DNA from: Lentinus brumalis
Taxonomy: Eukaryota > Basidiomycota > Agaricomycetes > Polyporales > Polyporaceae
Assembly (NCBI GenBank): GCA_001792895.1
Contig: MARA01000076.1
Location: 1-64,000, forward strand
Length of the DNA: 64,000 bases
Direction of reading: 5' to 3'
Part shown: one piece after another, positions 44,753 to 56,184 of the stretch
How positions within the stretch are numbered: the stretch's first letter is position 1
Layout of the letters: each line of letters starts with the position of its first letter
Program-made: the position numbers and the translations under genes
Notes under the pieces: model-generated
Told to the model about the DNA's origin: nothing
Database searches by the model: none
Seen by the model: only the letters and a program-made list of their open reading frames with translations

Positions 44753-46735
44753 CTGCCGCCTATGGGGTGAATCGTGAGATGCTAGAACCTAGAAAGGCTA
44801 GACGAGTCGTACCCAGCTTCTTGATTGCCTTCCGTCTGCGCAAGTCGCGGTATATCAACTTGGCGGCGGCGGCACCCGAATGATCTCCTTCGAGGGGAAT
44901 CAGATTGAGCGGACATTCCGTGAGAACCCAATCTGGGGTTATCCAGTATCCGATGAGCCCCGCGAATGCAAAGACACAATTCTTGCTTGTCCACAGATCA
45001 CTGGCCATGGCAATCTTGGAATCGAGTGTCTGTGAAACTGCATAAGTTCACTGGGACCGTTGCAGTGATACTGGAATAGGAAACGATGACGACGTACCTC
45101 CATTGTGTCGGTAATCTTCTCCTCGATAGTGTCGTGGAGAATGTCGAGATCACGGCATACCATCTTCCCGTTTGGTATGTTGATGCCCTTCCCTTTCAGC
45201 AATATGTACGTGAAGCAACCCGACATCCCGCGGCCCTCACCAAATGAGTAAGGTAGGTCATCCTCGATGACGCCCTTCACGAACACTTCACGAAAGCCGC
45301 GCTTTGTGACCTCCTTCACCGGCTCTCGATCCCTCGTTGTACAAAGTTCTGCAACACCAACTTCCCAGCAGTGTTCTTCACGGCGCCGCCGCTTGGAGAC
45401 CACACTGCTACCCCATTACCCTCAGTATCACCCTCGTTGACGACGCCCACTGCACTTCCCCGGCTTGCCTGTCAGCATGCGTTCCAGGCATCATACGTGC
45501 ACTCTGGCGGGATATTTTTGCAGGCGTTGAGATGCGAAATGAAATTGCTGGGGACGGCAGGTTTCGTCTCGCTCTTGAAGGCAGTGCAGCCCTTCGTGTG
45601 CGGTGAAGTACAGAATTTCCTGGTGGTTGGGTATTAGTAATATGTATGCCTGAAAAGATCGCAAACATACTCGCAGAACTCGCAATCCCATCTCCAGATT
45701 GGGTTACCATTGGTGATTGTCGCAGATGGCATGAAGTAGTTGAATGCCCATTCTGTCTTCAACAGAGCGCGACCCCGCTTGACTGTCATCTCCTCGATGT
45801 TGCTTGGATCGCCTGCATCAACGTCAATAACCTCGAAGTTATCGGTGTCATTTTCCTAGATGCAGACGGAAGATCAGCCGTTATGATTAGACATGGTCCA
45901 CCCAATTACATACATTGATCCGCCGCCGCTTTGTCGCTGTATCGCCGTTCCCACTGGCAGCTTTGCCCGTAGGCGTCTTCTTTTTCGACGCACCCTGCTA
46001 CTAATTAGTACCAACAGCGACACCAAGACTGATGTACACACCTTCTCTTTGGGAAGCGACCGTTCGAGTACTTGTTTGGCTATTGCTGCAAGGCGTCGTG
46101 TGGCGGCGTCATCTGTGGAATCCATGTTCAGTCGGGGAAGCACACATGGAGCAACGGATGAAGCTTACCGGGCTCCTTGCGCTTTGTGCTCAGTGCGACA
46201 GGTACGGCCTTGGACATGGCAGTGCGTAGGGCTGATGCAAGATCCACAGGGCTGCCAGGCGCACCACCGCGAAAGGCATGGACAACGCTGTCAATCAGAT
46301 GTCAGCATCACGGCTTAGGCAGCGCAGCTACTGATAGAACCTCACCTCTTGGCAATGAGCCTGTTGAGCCACTCCAGCTTGGCGGTCACAAGCATCAAGT
46401 TGTTGTTGTCCTCCATTGTTGGTTCGACAACGAATGGAACCAGGCATGAATGCAGGTACGAGAGGCCGTAGTCACCGCCACAGACGAGCTTCTCCAGTTC
46501 CTCATCAGGCACCTGGAATGTGCACACCCACGCCTTGTCAAGTGCGTAGTACACGCCTTCCGTTCGGTCGACTCGCAGGTTCCCAAAGTGGCGGGCAATA
46601 GGCCCATCTTGTGTTCCGAGTGGTGCTGATGCCGGGATGATAGAGATGAGAGACTTGAGGTTGCTGAGCGCGATCTGCACGCGCGCCTTCTGATCCTCTA
46701 TTGACGGAACTGGCAGCTGAGGACATGCTGAGAAG
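44753..46735 (-). pseudogene. hAT transposase, 5' part only
   Basis: Read on the minus strand. A leading segment (46680-46342) gives GVYYALDKAWVCTFQVPDEE. A BED-finger start follows (TVKRGRALLKTEWAFNYF, NPIWRWDCEFCEYV; 45920-45670). Then come FVKGVIEDDLPYSFGEGRGM, VCRDLDILHDTIEEKI and ASDLWTSKNCVFAF, the hallmark start of the hAT catalytic domain. The frame stops at 44760, next to the retrotransposon target site. An in-frame stop (WNAC*) near 45480 adds decay. The rest of the RNase H-like core and the dimerisation domain are missing, and no continuation was found left of the 5' LTR. Confidence 0.75.
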
Positions 46736-47768
46736 CTAAGTTGTCGCTAGTAGGACGACTCGGAGGCAGTGAGAGAAGTTCTACAGCGCCAACGGCCGTC
46801 TCCAAGGTGCCGGGGGCGCGGTGCCGTGAAGTGCCTGAGTCATGGCCGGCGGTAGTACTTATGATTACTTACGGAGGCGTATCATATTGTACGGCTATTC
46901 AATTGTACTCTAATGCCACCTAAGGCCGTGACCATAGATTATGGCCGGCCGAGTAAGTAATGTCTAATGCAATTAAATCCCAGATTATAATGCATTATAA
47001 GTGTATTACGATTGATGAGGAATGAAAAAATTGACCTTTATGGTCGAGATATGCCAATAGACGCTGGAACGGGAAACGATCCCCGTGGGAATAATATTTG
47101 GACTCAGCTTACAAGCACTAATGTTGTGGCTTATCATTACATCATCGCATGTAACAACAAATGCTTACTGCTCAGACGCTGGCATAGGGTTAGGGCTACC
47201 CAATTGAGTGCTGTCTTAATGCCCCATAAGCTCCAGTTACTTATGCAAGGATTACTCGCACTGTTACGCAAATTAAGCGCCCAAAATCCGATGAACCCGA
47301 AAGCTTGCGCAACTGAGCAGGCTGCACCGAAGGGTGCGACCAGGCCAGTAGCGCAGCCAGCTTATGTAAGCGCAAATAAGCGCTCGATATCTCCGAAAAC
47401 TCCGCAAATGACCACACTGATACTTCTAGTAACATAGCTCTGTAGATTGATGACAAACTTAGCTACAAATAAGATCAACAGTACTTACTGGCATTCTGTA
47501 GTTGGTAAAGCATTTTTGTATGACATTTTAAACATAGTAACAGGATGGATTGCAGGTCAGACTTGTGGATGACGCACACTATCTCACCTATGTGGCTGTG
47601 CTAACACTACTTACTGGCAATCTTTACTGGTAGAAGGAGTGTATATCACAAGTTATAAGCCAGCAGAATACTCTACTTATACAGAAACTTATCAATCGTC
47701 ATTTGCCAGAAGTGGCCCACTCCCACCCAAGTTCTTGTCCACCACTAGTCCTCGCCTCCTTGGGCCCC

Positions 47769-48474
47769 GTGACCTCCGCCGTGCTGAACGGTTGCTCAAG
47801 ACCGGTGATGTGCATGATGGTGCGGATGTCAGGCAAATTCTCTTCCCCCACGTAGGCGCATCCACTATCTGCTGCAACCTTGCAGAGTACGGTTCTCAGA
47901 CGGGTCCAAATACAATGTTGTTGGGTCAGACGGGAAGCAGTACTGCCGGAGGAGGGAGGGGGAGGAGTTTGAGGACCGGAACATTGAGAAGAGGGTGAAG
48001 CATGGAGGGGGGAGTGTGATGGTATGGGGATGCCTGATGCCAGATGGACCTGGTCGGCTCTGCTGTGTCAAAGGGAACATGGATGCCATCCAGTACTGCA
48101 AGATACTGGAGGAGGGCCTCCTGGGCACCCTTACCGACCATGGTGACTGCCAGTCTGACATCATCTTCCAGCAAGACAAGGATCCAAAACACAAGTCACG
48201 CCTTGCGACAATGTGGTTTGCAGAACACAACATCCGTGTTCTCCCCTGGATCCCCAACTCTCCTGACATGAACATCATTGAACATGTCTGGAAGCACCTC
48301 GACAACCGTGTACACGCTCGGAAGCATCTACCATCAAATACGGAGGAGCTGTGGGCTGCATTGAAGGAGGAGTGGGAGGCAATTGATGGTGACTTCATAC
48401 GCCGCCTGTATGAGTCGATGCCACACCGTGTTGCTACGCTGTGGAAGGCAAAGGGGTCCTATGTCAAGTACTGA
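47769..48474 (+). pseudogene. Tc1/mariner transposase, internally deleted
   Basis: A helix-turn-helix remnant (RRAERLLKTGDVHDG, DVRQILFPHVGASTI) lies at 47769-47880 in one frame. In another frame the catalytic domain runs from RFSDGSKYNVVGSDG (first Asp) through HGGGSVMVWGC, IFQQDKDPKHKS (second Asp) and PDMNIIEHVWKHLD (Glu). Exactly 34 residues separate the second Asp and the Glu, the DD34E pattern of Tc1. It ends at TGA 48472-48474. About 100 codons between the DNA-binding and catalytic parts are missing, so it is inactive. Confidence 0.85.
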
Positions 48475-48684
48475 GATAGCCTCATGTAAAGACCTTGGCA
48501 ATTCTTCATTGAACTGCTCTGAAATCAGTTTGACCCTTATGCATGCAACTCACATATACCGGGTTTTGCGATTTATTGTGTATTTACTAGCCAGCCAAAT
48601 GGCTGTTTCAACTGGATCTTTTACTATTAATGAGGGTACATAGTATGCATTACTATTCTAGAGTTACATGAAATTATCTGGAAA

Positions 48685-48750
48685 ATTCATGGCACTGCAG
48701 GCAGATTTTGGTCACTCAGGTACAGAGTGCAAGACTTTTGAGTGACACTG
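48685..48750. repeat. Right terminal repeat of the Tc1 element
   Basis: Read inward from 48750 the end is CAGTGTCACTCAAAAGTCTT and is followed by TA, the Tc1/mariner target dinucleotide. The matching left end was not found, consistent with truncation on that side. Confidence 0.6.
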
Positions 48751-49852
48751 TATGTACTGGATATACTACAGGGTCCACGGTGGAGGATAATCATAATCGA
48801 GAAGTTCTACTAGTAAGTAATCCCAATATGAAGGAGTATTATTGCATAGTATTGATATGGCGTACCATGTAATCATACCATTTTCGCCATGAAACTGCTA
48901 AACTATATTATCAACCTTATAGATATTGTGCTTGATTACCAAACCTTTGGTACTTATTAGTAATGGTTTATGTATGCTTATAATTTATGTGTCTGTCATC
49001 CGTAAGTCTGACATGCAATCCATCCTGTTTCTATGCTTATAATGTCATAAAATGATGTTCTATCAACTACAGGATGCCAGTAAGTACTGTTGATCATATT
49101 TCAATCTAAGTTTGTAATCAATCTACCAAGCTATATTAGTAGGAGTGTATGATGTGGGAGCTTTCAGAGTTATTGAGTGCTTATTTGCGCTGACATAAGC
49201 TGGGTGCACTGCTGGACTGAACGCGCCCTCTCATGCATCCAGCTCAGCATGCATGGGTTCGGATTTATTGGCTTTTGGTGGCTTATTTAGCATAATAAGT
49301 AGCAGTGATCAATGTTTGCATGAGTAATTGGTGCTTATTGAGCATCAAGATGGTGCTCAATGTAAGTCTTTTTGTTACATATGATGATGTAATTATAAGT
49401 CCCAAAATCAGTCCAAGCAATCAGAGTCTGAATAATGTTCCCACGGGAATTGATTTGCGTCATGGTATCTGGTGGCATATGCAGCATATAAAGGATGATT
49501 TACTTTGTTTCTCATCAATTGTAATGACCTCCACAACTTCCAGAGGGAGTCGACCACCTCCTCATTCCAGGATGGTATATGTCAAGCGGTCAAGCAGCCA
49601 AGTCTAGCTAACAGATTATGTGTTATAGAAAGGATTGAGGGTGATATGTCAACAACCTTGTAGCAATTTCCGACAGTCATTCTTCAAGTAGGAGGTCAAC
49701 ATCCAACTCATGTATCATATGCTATGTCAGGCATGAGCAGGGGCAGGGGCCATACGTGCATAATCAAGAAAGAGCCACACATGGGATGAGATTGAACATG
49801 GGCAACAATCAAATAGAAGCGCTGAGCGCAGACTTGTGTGGGTAAGCTTATA

Positions 49853-50120
49853 CTGTACCATTTCAAACAGTTCGGCACTGCCTGTGACCTGTGACAGGGT
49901 CAAACCGGTTCGACAATTCGGCACTACGGGCTCCTGCCCGTGACAGGGGCCCAAAATTCGGCACAATTGGGCGCGCGACAGCGCGCCGCTCCCGTGGACC
50001 GGTAAGTGCCGGAGGTGCAACTTCGACAATCCTGTTAGTGACGCGTGACAGACGCCGAAATTTCGTCAATTTCGGGCTTCTGTGACGCGTGACGTGCCCG
50101 AATAGATTGAAATGGTACAG
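49853..50120. mobile_element. MITE, 268 bp, TA target duplication
   Basis: Ends are CTGTACCATTTCAA and TTGAAATGGTACAG, perfect 14-bp inverted repeats, extended imperfectly (..TTCGGCAC / GTGCCCGAA..). TA flanks both sides. Inside are tandem GTGACAGG / GTGACGCGTGAC words. No open frame. A non-autonomous Tc1/mariner-type element. Confidence 0.8.
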
Positions 50121-52559
50121 TACTAGTTACTGCAGGTCATTGCCTACATACCTCTGTATATTTTTCTGGTTCTCTCATCCAGTTTCTGTACCAATGTAGA
50201 TTATCTATACATCCCATGCCACTCACATTGCTAATTTTGAGGCAGTCTTGCTGCTATACATCAGTTAGTCTTGAACACAGACCTTTTATGCACCTCTTAG
50301 GATCAACAGTCATTGCCTGGACTTGGCCAAGGGTTAAATCCACCACCTTTTGTATACCCGAAGAGATCCAATGAGTTTCTCACTGGACGACCACCCTAGA
50401 TTATGTACCCACCTCTACTGTTGGCAGACAGCATCTACAGTGCATTTGATTTGTATGCTCACCTCGCGTCTATCATCCAGGCTTCACCTGTTCTCAAGGC
50501 GGCTGCCTTTCCCACTCCATATAGTGCATTGTGGAACAGACTGACACCCCAATTTTAAGGCACTTGAAGGGGTAGCCACTCGCAACTTCGGTCTTTTGAC
50601 TGACACCTTTGTCCAACCGTTTCAACATCTAAGTGTCCAGCTGAAGCATCTTATGGCCGCTCACATGTTCCTATATCCCACTTCCACCATCAGTGTGTTG
50701 TTGGGCAAACCTGCAAGCAATTGTGGCACGTTCCTGTGACTTTCCATGATTATGAGACCTAAGTCTCCCTCCTGGAGGACTGTGTCTAAGGACCACTGCA
50801 CAACTTGCCAATCTGGACTCGAAGCCTTGCCATTATGCATGTCAAGCAAGAGATCTTCCCTGCTTGATCCCATCACCCTGTCACCGCATATGTGAGTTAT
50901 TTATTGCACTGACCTTTGGCTCTCTCACTGAGAAGCAATATGCACAGTGACCTGGGGCTCAGATGAGGCTCATTGGGAGTGCAGCAATTGGGAGTGCAGC
51001 AATTGCCCCATCTCATTCTCACCAACACCCATAAGAGGTGTAGCTGGCAGAGCATGAGGCTGCAGAGGCTGCCCCATGCACAAGTGCCCAAGCAGGGCAG
51101 CTGGTCCTCCCCCTGCAGGGCAACAGCACCAAACAGCTTCACAGACACCTACAGCAACAGCCTGCGCAGCATGGTGTCAGATTTGGCTCAGTAAGGTGCA
51201 ACTCAGTCTCCCACTCAAAGGCAACACCACCCCACTGCCTACCAGCCCCAGCCCCAGTTCTTTGTCTATCTAACTCCTTCCCAATGAGCACTGCATTTCC
51301 AGGTCCCTGGCCAGAGATTTCCACATGCAGCGCAGCAGAACATTAGTGCTCCTCCTTCCCACTAGCATCCCTCCCTCATGGTGTCCTGCATTCTAATATA
51401 CCCACACATGCCCCTCAGGTTCCGTTCTACATGCCACCCCATGACTCTGTGGGGCCCAAGAAATTATCAAACACAGTTCTACCCACCCGATGACACTGCC
51501 AAACCCTACCACCACATCCATGCTAATAGAGGCAGCATCTACTAAACGCAAGTTGCAGGTGAGTTTGTTCTGGCCATATTGGAAGATGGCAGTCTAAACT
51601 GGCCACTCAGGTTACACTTCCCAATGAGGCCACCACTGGAAACACTCCAGCAAGTCCATGGCATTGTGTGTGCTCTGACAACCAGGATCAGTGCTCATGG
51701 ACAGTGAGTATGGTCTCATGGTGGCATGTGAGCTACAACTAATATCTTTCTGGTATCAGGAGAGTGGATCTTCTGCCAAGGATGTGGCTGAGACGATGAG
51801 TTCTATGTGCTCATGTGTGTCTCTGATTTATAACAGGAACATTGCATGTCTGTTAGAGTATTAATGGGGTGGTGACAGCGGGCTCTCCCAGAACCTCTGC
51901 CGCTCTTTGAAGAGGTTCAGCACATTGCTGTACTCATGGAAATCACTGGATGTTCCACCATGTTTACATGATGGAACTCAATAGGAGCTGTTTTTTGCAG
52001 CCTGGAGATGATGACCTTCATGATGGATGCACACGTGAACATTGGGTGTACACTCTGCTCTGTAAGATTCTGAAGTATGATGAATCAACTTCTTGCTGTA
52101 GCCATGTACAGGTGTGGTGGTGGTGGTCCAGCCTATCCAGCTCCTGTCTCTATTTTCCCAGCAGATGGCCTAACTTCCCTGGAGGGGATAGTATAGAATA
52201 GACTAGTTGCTTTTTCTGAAGCATGAGGTGCTCAATGCTATTGTTCAGACAAAAATAATGTCCGCCCTGCGCTGAGTGATAATATTGCCTCATAATTCCA
52301 CAACATTGACGTATATGCATGAATCGTTTTGTGAGACTAATATACATGCTCAGCCTATATGGTGCAGTGAAGGAATGACAGCAATCGTAACAGTATTGCA
52401 TGAGTTATTGAAGTAACAAGAACATGACTGATTTTATGGGTAAGTGCACAGCGCGTAATGATTGTGGTATAGAATCCAGAAGATCAGGTAAAAACAAATG
52501 AACAGTTCAGTAAGGGGTATGTCTACCTTGAGCCTCTACAAGGGCCTGAACACAGTCAG
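50121..52559. other. Gene-free AT-rich region
   Basis: About 2.4 kb with many stops in all frames and a T/C/A-rich, CpG-poor texture unlike the GC-rich genic blocks. A 15-bp direct repeat (TTGGGAGTGCAGCAA) lies at 50969-51002. It is probably decayed repeat sequence. The shorter stretch 49527-49852 looks similar. Confidence 0.5.
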
Positions 52560-53505
52560 TGTTACAAACAGCCTCCCCGGTGCTACTCATTTCCTTTCCC
52601 AGTCATCCTATTGTTTGATCACCATGATTCCCACGGTCTCTCTCATGCTATTGTCTTCTGACACTGTTGTTCCCACATGTATATAAGACCACCAGAACTA
52701 CCTGGGGACCCTCAGTTTTGATCTCTTGTCCCCAGGTAAGCCAAGCTGTACTTCACTCTGTAGATACCTCTCTCAATACATCTTGTCCCCAGCCCTGATC
52801 ATCGACCATTGCTCTGCTCTTGCTGCACAAGTGCTTGTTGATGCCCCTGCTTGTCTCGTGAGTCTTCCCTGATCCCCCTCAATGATCAGTTGTAACATTA
52901 GGTCAAAACTTCAACACAAGCACTGGCATATTTTCCCCCTTCTCCACCCTCCATCAGTTGATTGCTGGTTCTATAACCATGCATCTGGTGTTGAGCTGTA
53001 TCTGTCGCTGTTAATTCTACAACCTGCGTGCTACCTACCTGGGCATCAGACACTAAAGTCTAGACCAATCTCCATATCTACCTCTACCCCACACCTGAAC
53101 AGGAGGAGCAGATCCACCAGAGACTAACACAACTGGTTGCTACTCCTACTGCTAGTGGACGTGAGGCAGTCCGCCTTTCAACCAGCAGACCTGGTACCCG
53201 CCCACCGAGCCCTCTCCCTAGCAGCATCAATACCCCTCCCACTGAGTCTCCACTTGGCGGATTCCAGATCCCTCTCCCCACTGTGCTTGTCCTTGCTAGG
53301 GAGCATCTGCAATGTCGAGCATCAGGATCCTTCAGTCCAGTTGCCACCACCTCCTCATTACCCCTCAATCCCAGCCGGAGGGACAACAACCTGACATGGT
53401 CCTCAATTCCCTGCCTCGGACTCTCCACCACCACTTCCTCTGCAGAATCCTTTGCGGATAACTACCCCTAGTGCTCCGTTGCAAGGCCCCTCACATCCCA
53501 CGAGT
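52560..53505 (+). mobile_element. Decayed 5' fragment of a sibling chromovirus
   Basis: An LTR copy (52560-52897, TGTTACAAACAG to TTGTAACA) lacks about 30 bp of the duplicated CTCACGCTATTG unit. It is followed by leader sequence matching 38883 to about 39740, with an internal deletion of roughly 190 bp near 53030. It ends before Gag. Differences from the intact element are mostly C-to-T or G-to-A at CpG sites. Confidence 0.85.
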
Positions 53506-53794
53506 GTGCTGTCTACGGTGCGTGTTACATAAGCTATACAGTTGTAACAGCCACAACCACAAAAGCACCAAAGAAAATCAACAAAGAGTGAAAATAAAAA
53601 TGCATGAAAAGTGTGGAGGTCAAGAGTTCAATCCCGGGAAATGGAAAACATAAAGAAGCGCCGATATATCGGAAAGGAAGAAAGGCAGCCGCTAGCGCTT
53701 TGGGGTGCTAGTAGGGTGCACTGCATGTGTCCTTGCGTGCAAGTATGGACTTGACGCCCTCACAGGAACCGGAGATAGAGCTCCGAGTTCAACA
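53506..53794 (-). repeat. Probable 3' LTR of the copia remnant
   Basis: On the minus strand, GGGGGAGTGTTGAACTC occurs just after the copia stop: a polypurine tract followed by a TGTTG-type LTR start at 53794. The far LTR end is not clear and no 5' partner was found. Confidence 0.45.
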
Positions 53795-53808
53795 CTCCCC
53801 CTGACCAG

Positions 53809-55800
53809 TCAAGTCCCCAATCCGAGCATGCTGCACATCTCGAGCACCTTCGGCTTGGCAAGTGACTTCGTAAGGATGTCAGCAGGCATGTCCGAGGTGC
53901 GCAGATGGACTATTTCGATGCAGCCCTTGGCTACTTCATCCCGGAGCCAGTAGAACCACAGATCAAGGTGCTTCATGCGGCCATGATGCTCGGGATTTTT
54001 TGCAACAGAGAGCGCAGAGAGGTTGTCGATCCTGAGCTTGGAGGCTGAGGAGACCTTGTACCCGAACTCCGTGAGCAGGTTGCAAAGCCAGAGGATCTCC
54101 TGCCCTGCAGAGACCGCTGCAACGAACTCCGCCTCCATGGTGGAGAGTGCAATGATGGACTGGAGATGACTCGACCAGCGCACCTGTGCCCATCTTGATG
54201 ACGTAGCCCGAGGTCGAGCGACCTGTGTCCGGGCAGCCAGCATGGTCCGCATCGGTGTACGAGGTGAAGAGCTCTGAATCTGACAATGGGGCGTACGTGA
54301 GCTTGTAGTCGAGCGTGCCCTTGATGTACCGGAAGAGGTGCTTGACCGCCTTCCAGTGCGTCATCCCGGGGTTCTGCGAGAAGCGAGCAAGGTAGCCAAC
54401 AGTGCGGATCATGTCCGGACGCGTTGCGACTGCCAGGTAGAAGAGCGAACCAACAGCTTGGCCGTACGGGATGTCCTGCATCTCCCGGGCCTCGGCAGGT
54501 GTCTTGGGGCTCATCTCCGCGCTGAGGCGGAGACCTGGGTCCATTGGAGTGCCGACTGGGTCGCAGCTCGAGAAGCCGGACCGCTCAAGGATGTTGAGCG
54601 CGTACAGCTTCTGCGAGATGGAGAGGCAACGCTTCGAGTGCTCGCGCTCAATCTTGACTCTGAGGAGCCAGGATGTCGGACCAAGGTCCCGGAGCTTGAA
54701 GTGCGCGCGCAGCTCATCATTGACCCGCTGGATATCGTCCTTGGACCTTGCTGCAATGGTGATGTCGTCAACAAAGACAGGGATGATGACACGCACTCCG
54801 TCTCGCAGGTAGACCCAGACACTGTGCTCGCAGACGAGCTGATCAAAGCCAAGCTTCGTCAGGACCTCGTGCAGCTTAGCGGCTGGCCTGCTTGAGGCCG
54901 TGGAGCAACTATGCAGCCGCCACACCCACTCGGGGGTCTTCTCCTCAAAGCCCTTGGGTTGCTTCATGTAGACCTCCTTGAGCTCGCCGTTGAGATAGGC
55001 AGAGGAGTTGTCCACGGACTCGAGTTCGAGGTCCTCCAGTGCAGCAATGGCGAGGATGGCTCGAATCGACGCCCACTTTGGAGTAGGGGCAAAAGGTTTC
55101 GTTGTAGTCGAAACCGGGGCGCTGCGAGAAGCCTTTCGTGACAAGGCGACCCTGATACTGCTCGATCGAGCCGTCAGCATTGCGCTTGACCCGGAAGACC
55201 CACCGAGAACCGATGGCCTTGCGTCCGGGAGGCAGCTGGACAAGCTGGAACGTGCCGTTCTCAACGAGGGACTGGATCTTGTCCTGTGCAGCCTTGAGCC
55301 ACCGCTCGCGCTCCTCCGGCTCGAGCCTCATGACCTCGGAGATGGACCGAGGCTCACCAAAGTGCTCCTGGCTCGCCTTGGACGCGTGCTCGACCACCGA
55401 CTCGAATGCGACAGCCAGAGCATCGTCGTATGAGAGGTGATCAACCAGCTTGTTGTCCGAGTAGTCATGCTCAATGCCAGCCATCATCACTTCGAGTGTG
55501 CACTGGAATGTGTCCTCGTGACCATCAGCTAGGAGGTCGAGTTCATCGTCTGATGCTGCAGGAGCAGGTGGAGAGGCTGGTGCACGATGCGCAGGGACAT
55601 GGGCAGGCTCGGGGTCGACTGGGGCAACCTCGAGAGGGTCCGGTGAAGGAGAGTTGCGCAGCGGAGTGGGTTCGCATTCCTCAGGCTCGGGTGTCGAGGC
55701 AGGGGATTGCGAGGTGATGTGGAGCCGCTGGGGACAAGATTGCGACGTTCAAGGGCACGGTCATTGAGCGAGCCTCGGAATCGCGTCGAGCGAGCAGGGA
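53809..55800 (-). pseudogene. Ty1/copia polyprotein remnant (RT-RNase H)
   Basis: The minus-strand frames spell the copia 3' half: a linker (LPARSTRFRGSLNDRALE), the reverse transcriptase start (RKAIGSRWVFRVKRNADGS, GFSQRPGFDYNETF), VDNSSAYLNGELKEVYMKQP, PVFVDDITIAARSKDDI, and RNase H (SIIALSTMEAEFVAAVSAG, MKHLDLWFYWLRDEV). At least three frameshifts occur (near 55090, 54870 and 54180). Gag, protease and integrase are absent. Confidence 0.88.
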
Positions 55801-55849
55801 GGTGCTTCCGAGCGAGTGCAGGATACGGTTTAAAACCACTGTGTGTGTC

Positions 55850-56060
55850 TGCTTTCTCGTGCATGGAGGGGCACGAGCTGGGGTACGGGTAACCCGGGCG
55901 GGTCACCGTACCTGCACCTGCCGGGGTACGGGTATGGGTTGCCGTCTGGGGACCCGCCCAAAACCTGTACCGGGTGTGCCGGACCCGTCGGCCTATACTG
56001 AACTCTGGTGGCATTCGAGCGCTGGACTTGCTTCGGGGCTACATGAGCCCATTGTACGGC
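55850..56060. repeat. hAT-type terminal region rich in GGGTACGGGT
   Basis: Imperfect inverted and direct copies of GGGTACGGGTAACCCGGG and TACCGGGTGTGCC lie 130-330 bp before the hAT start codon. Such GGGTACC-rich ends are common in hAT elements. The exact terminus and 8-bp target site were not resolved because copia sequence abuts it. Confidence 0.5.
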
Positions 56061-56184
56061 CCGTAAAAATGCAGATCTACATACGCTACATTACTCAGCA
56101 ACAAACTCTATTCACATTATTCCAGCGCGTGCAGATTTCTTCTTCGCATTCCCACTCCTCCTGCTGCGTCGCATCTCTCATCAC

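Larger units (their letters stand above)
47004..49526. mobile_element. Element with ~550-bp inverted terminal repeats
   Basis: The arm 47004-47573 is the reverse complement, with moderate divergence and indels, of 48995-49526. Matching landmarks are TTACGATTGATGAGGAA at the left tip versus TTCTCATCAATTGTAA at the right tip, CCCGTGGGAATAAT, GCGCAAATAAGCGCTC, and ATCAACAGTACTTACTGGC versus GCCAGTAAGTACTGTTGAT. The interior holds a broken Tc1 transposase. A partial third copy of the arm cuts a hAT gene at 57.7 kb. No matching target duplication was recognised. Confidence 0.75.

Noticed and set aside
50897..51324. Small open frames in the AT-rich 50-52 kb region
   Set aside because: Short, overlapping on both strands, no codon bias. 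The surrounding DNA looks like decayed repeats.
53620..53645. GTCAAGAGTTCAATCCCGGG resembling a tRNA T-arm / B box
   Set aside because: No D-arm, anticodon arm or acceptor stem could be paired around it, so it is not called as a tRNA or SINE.
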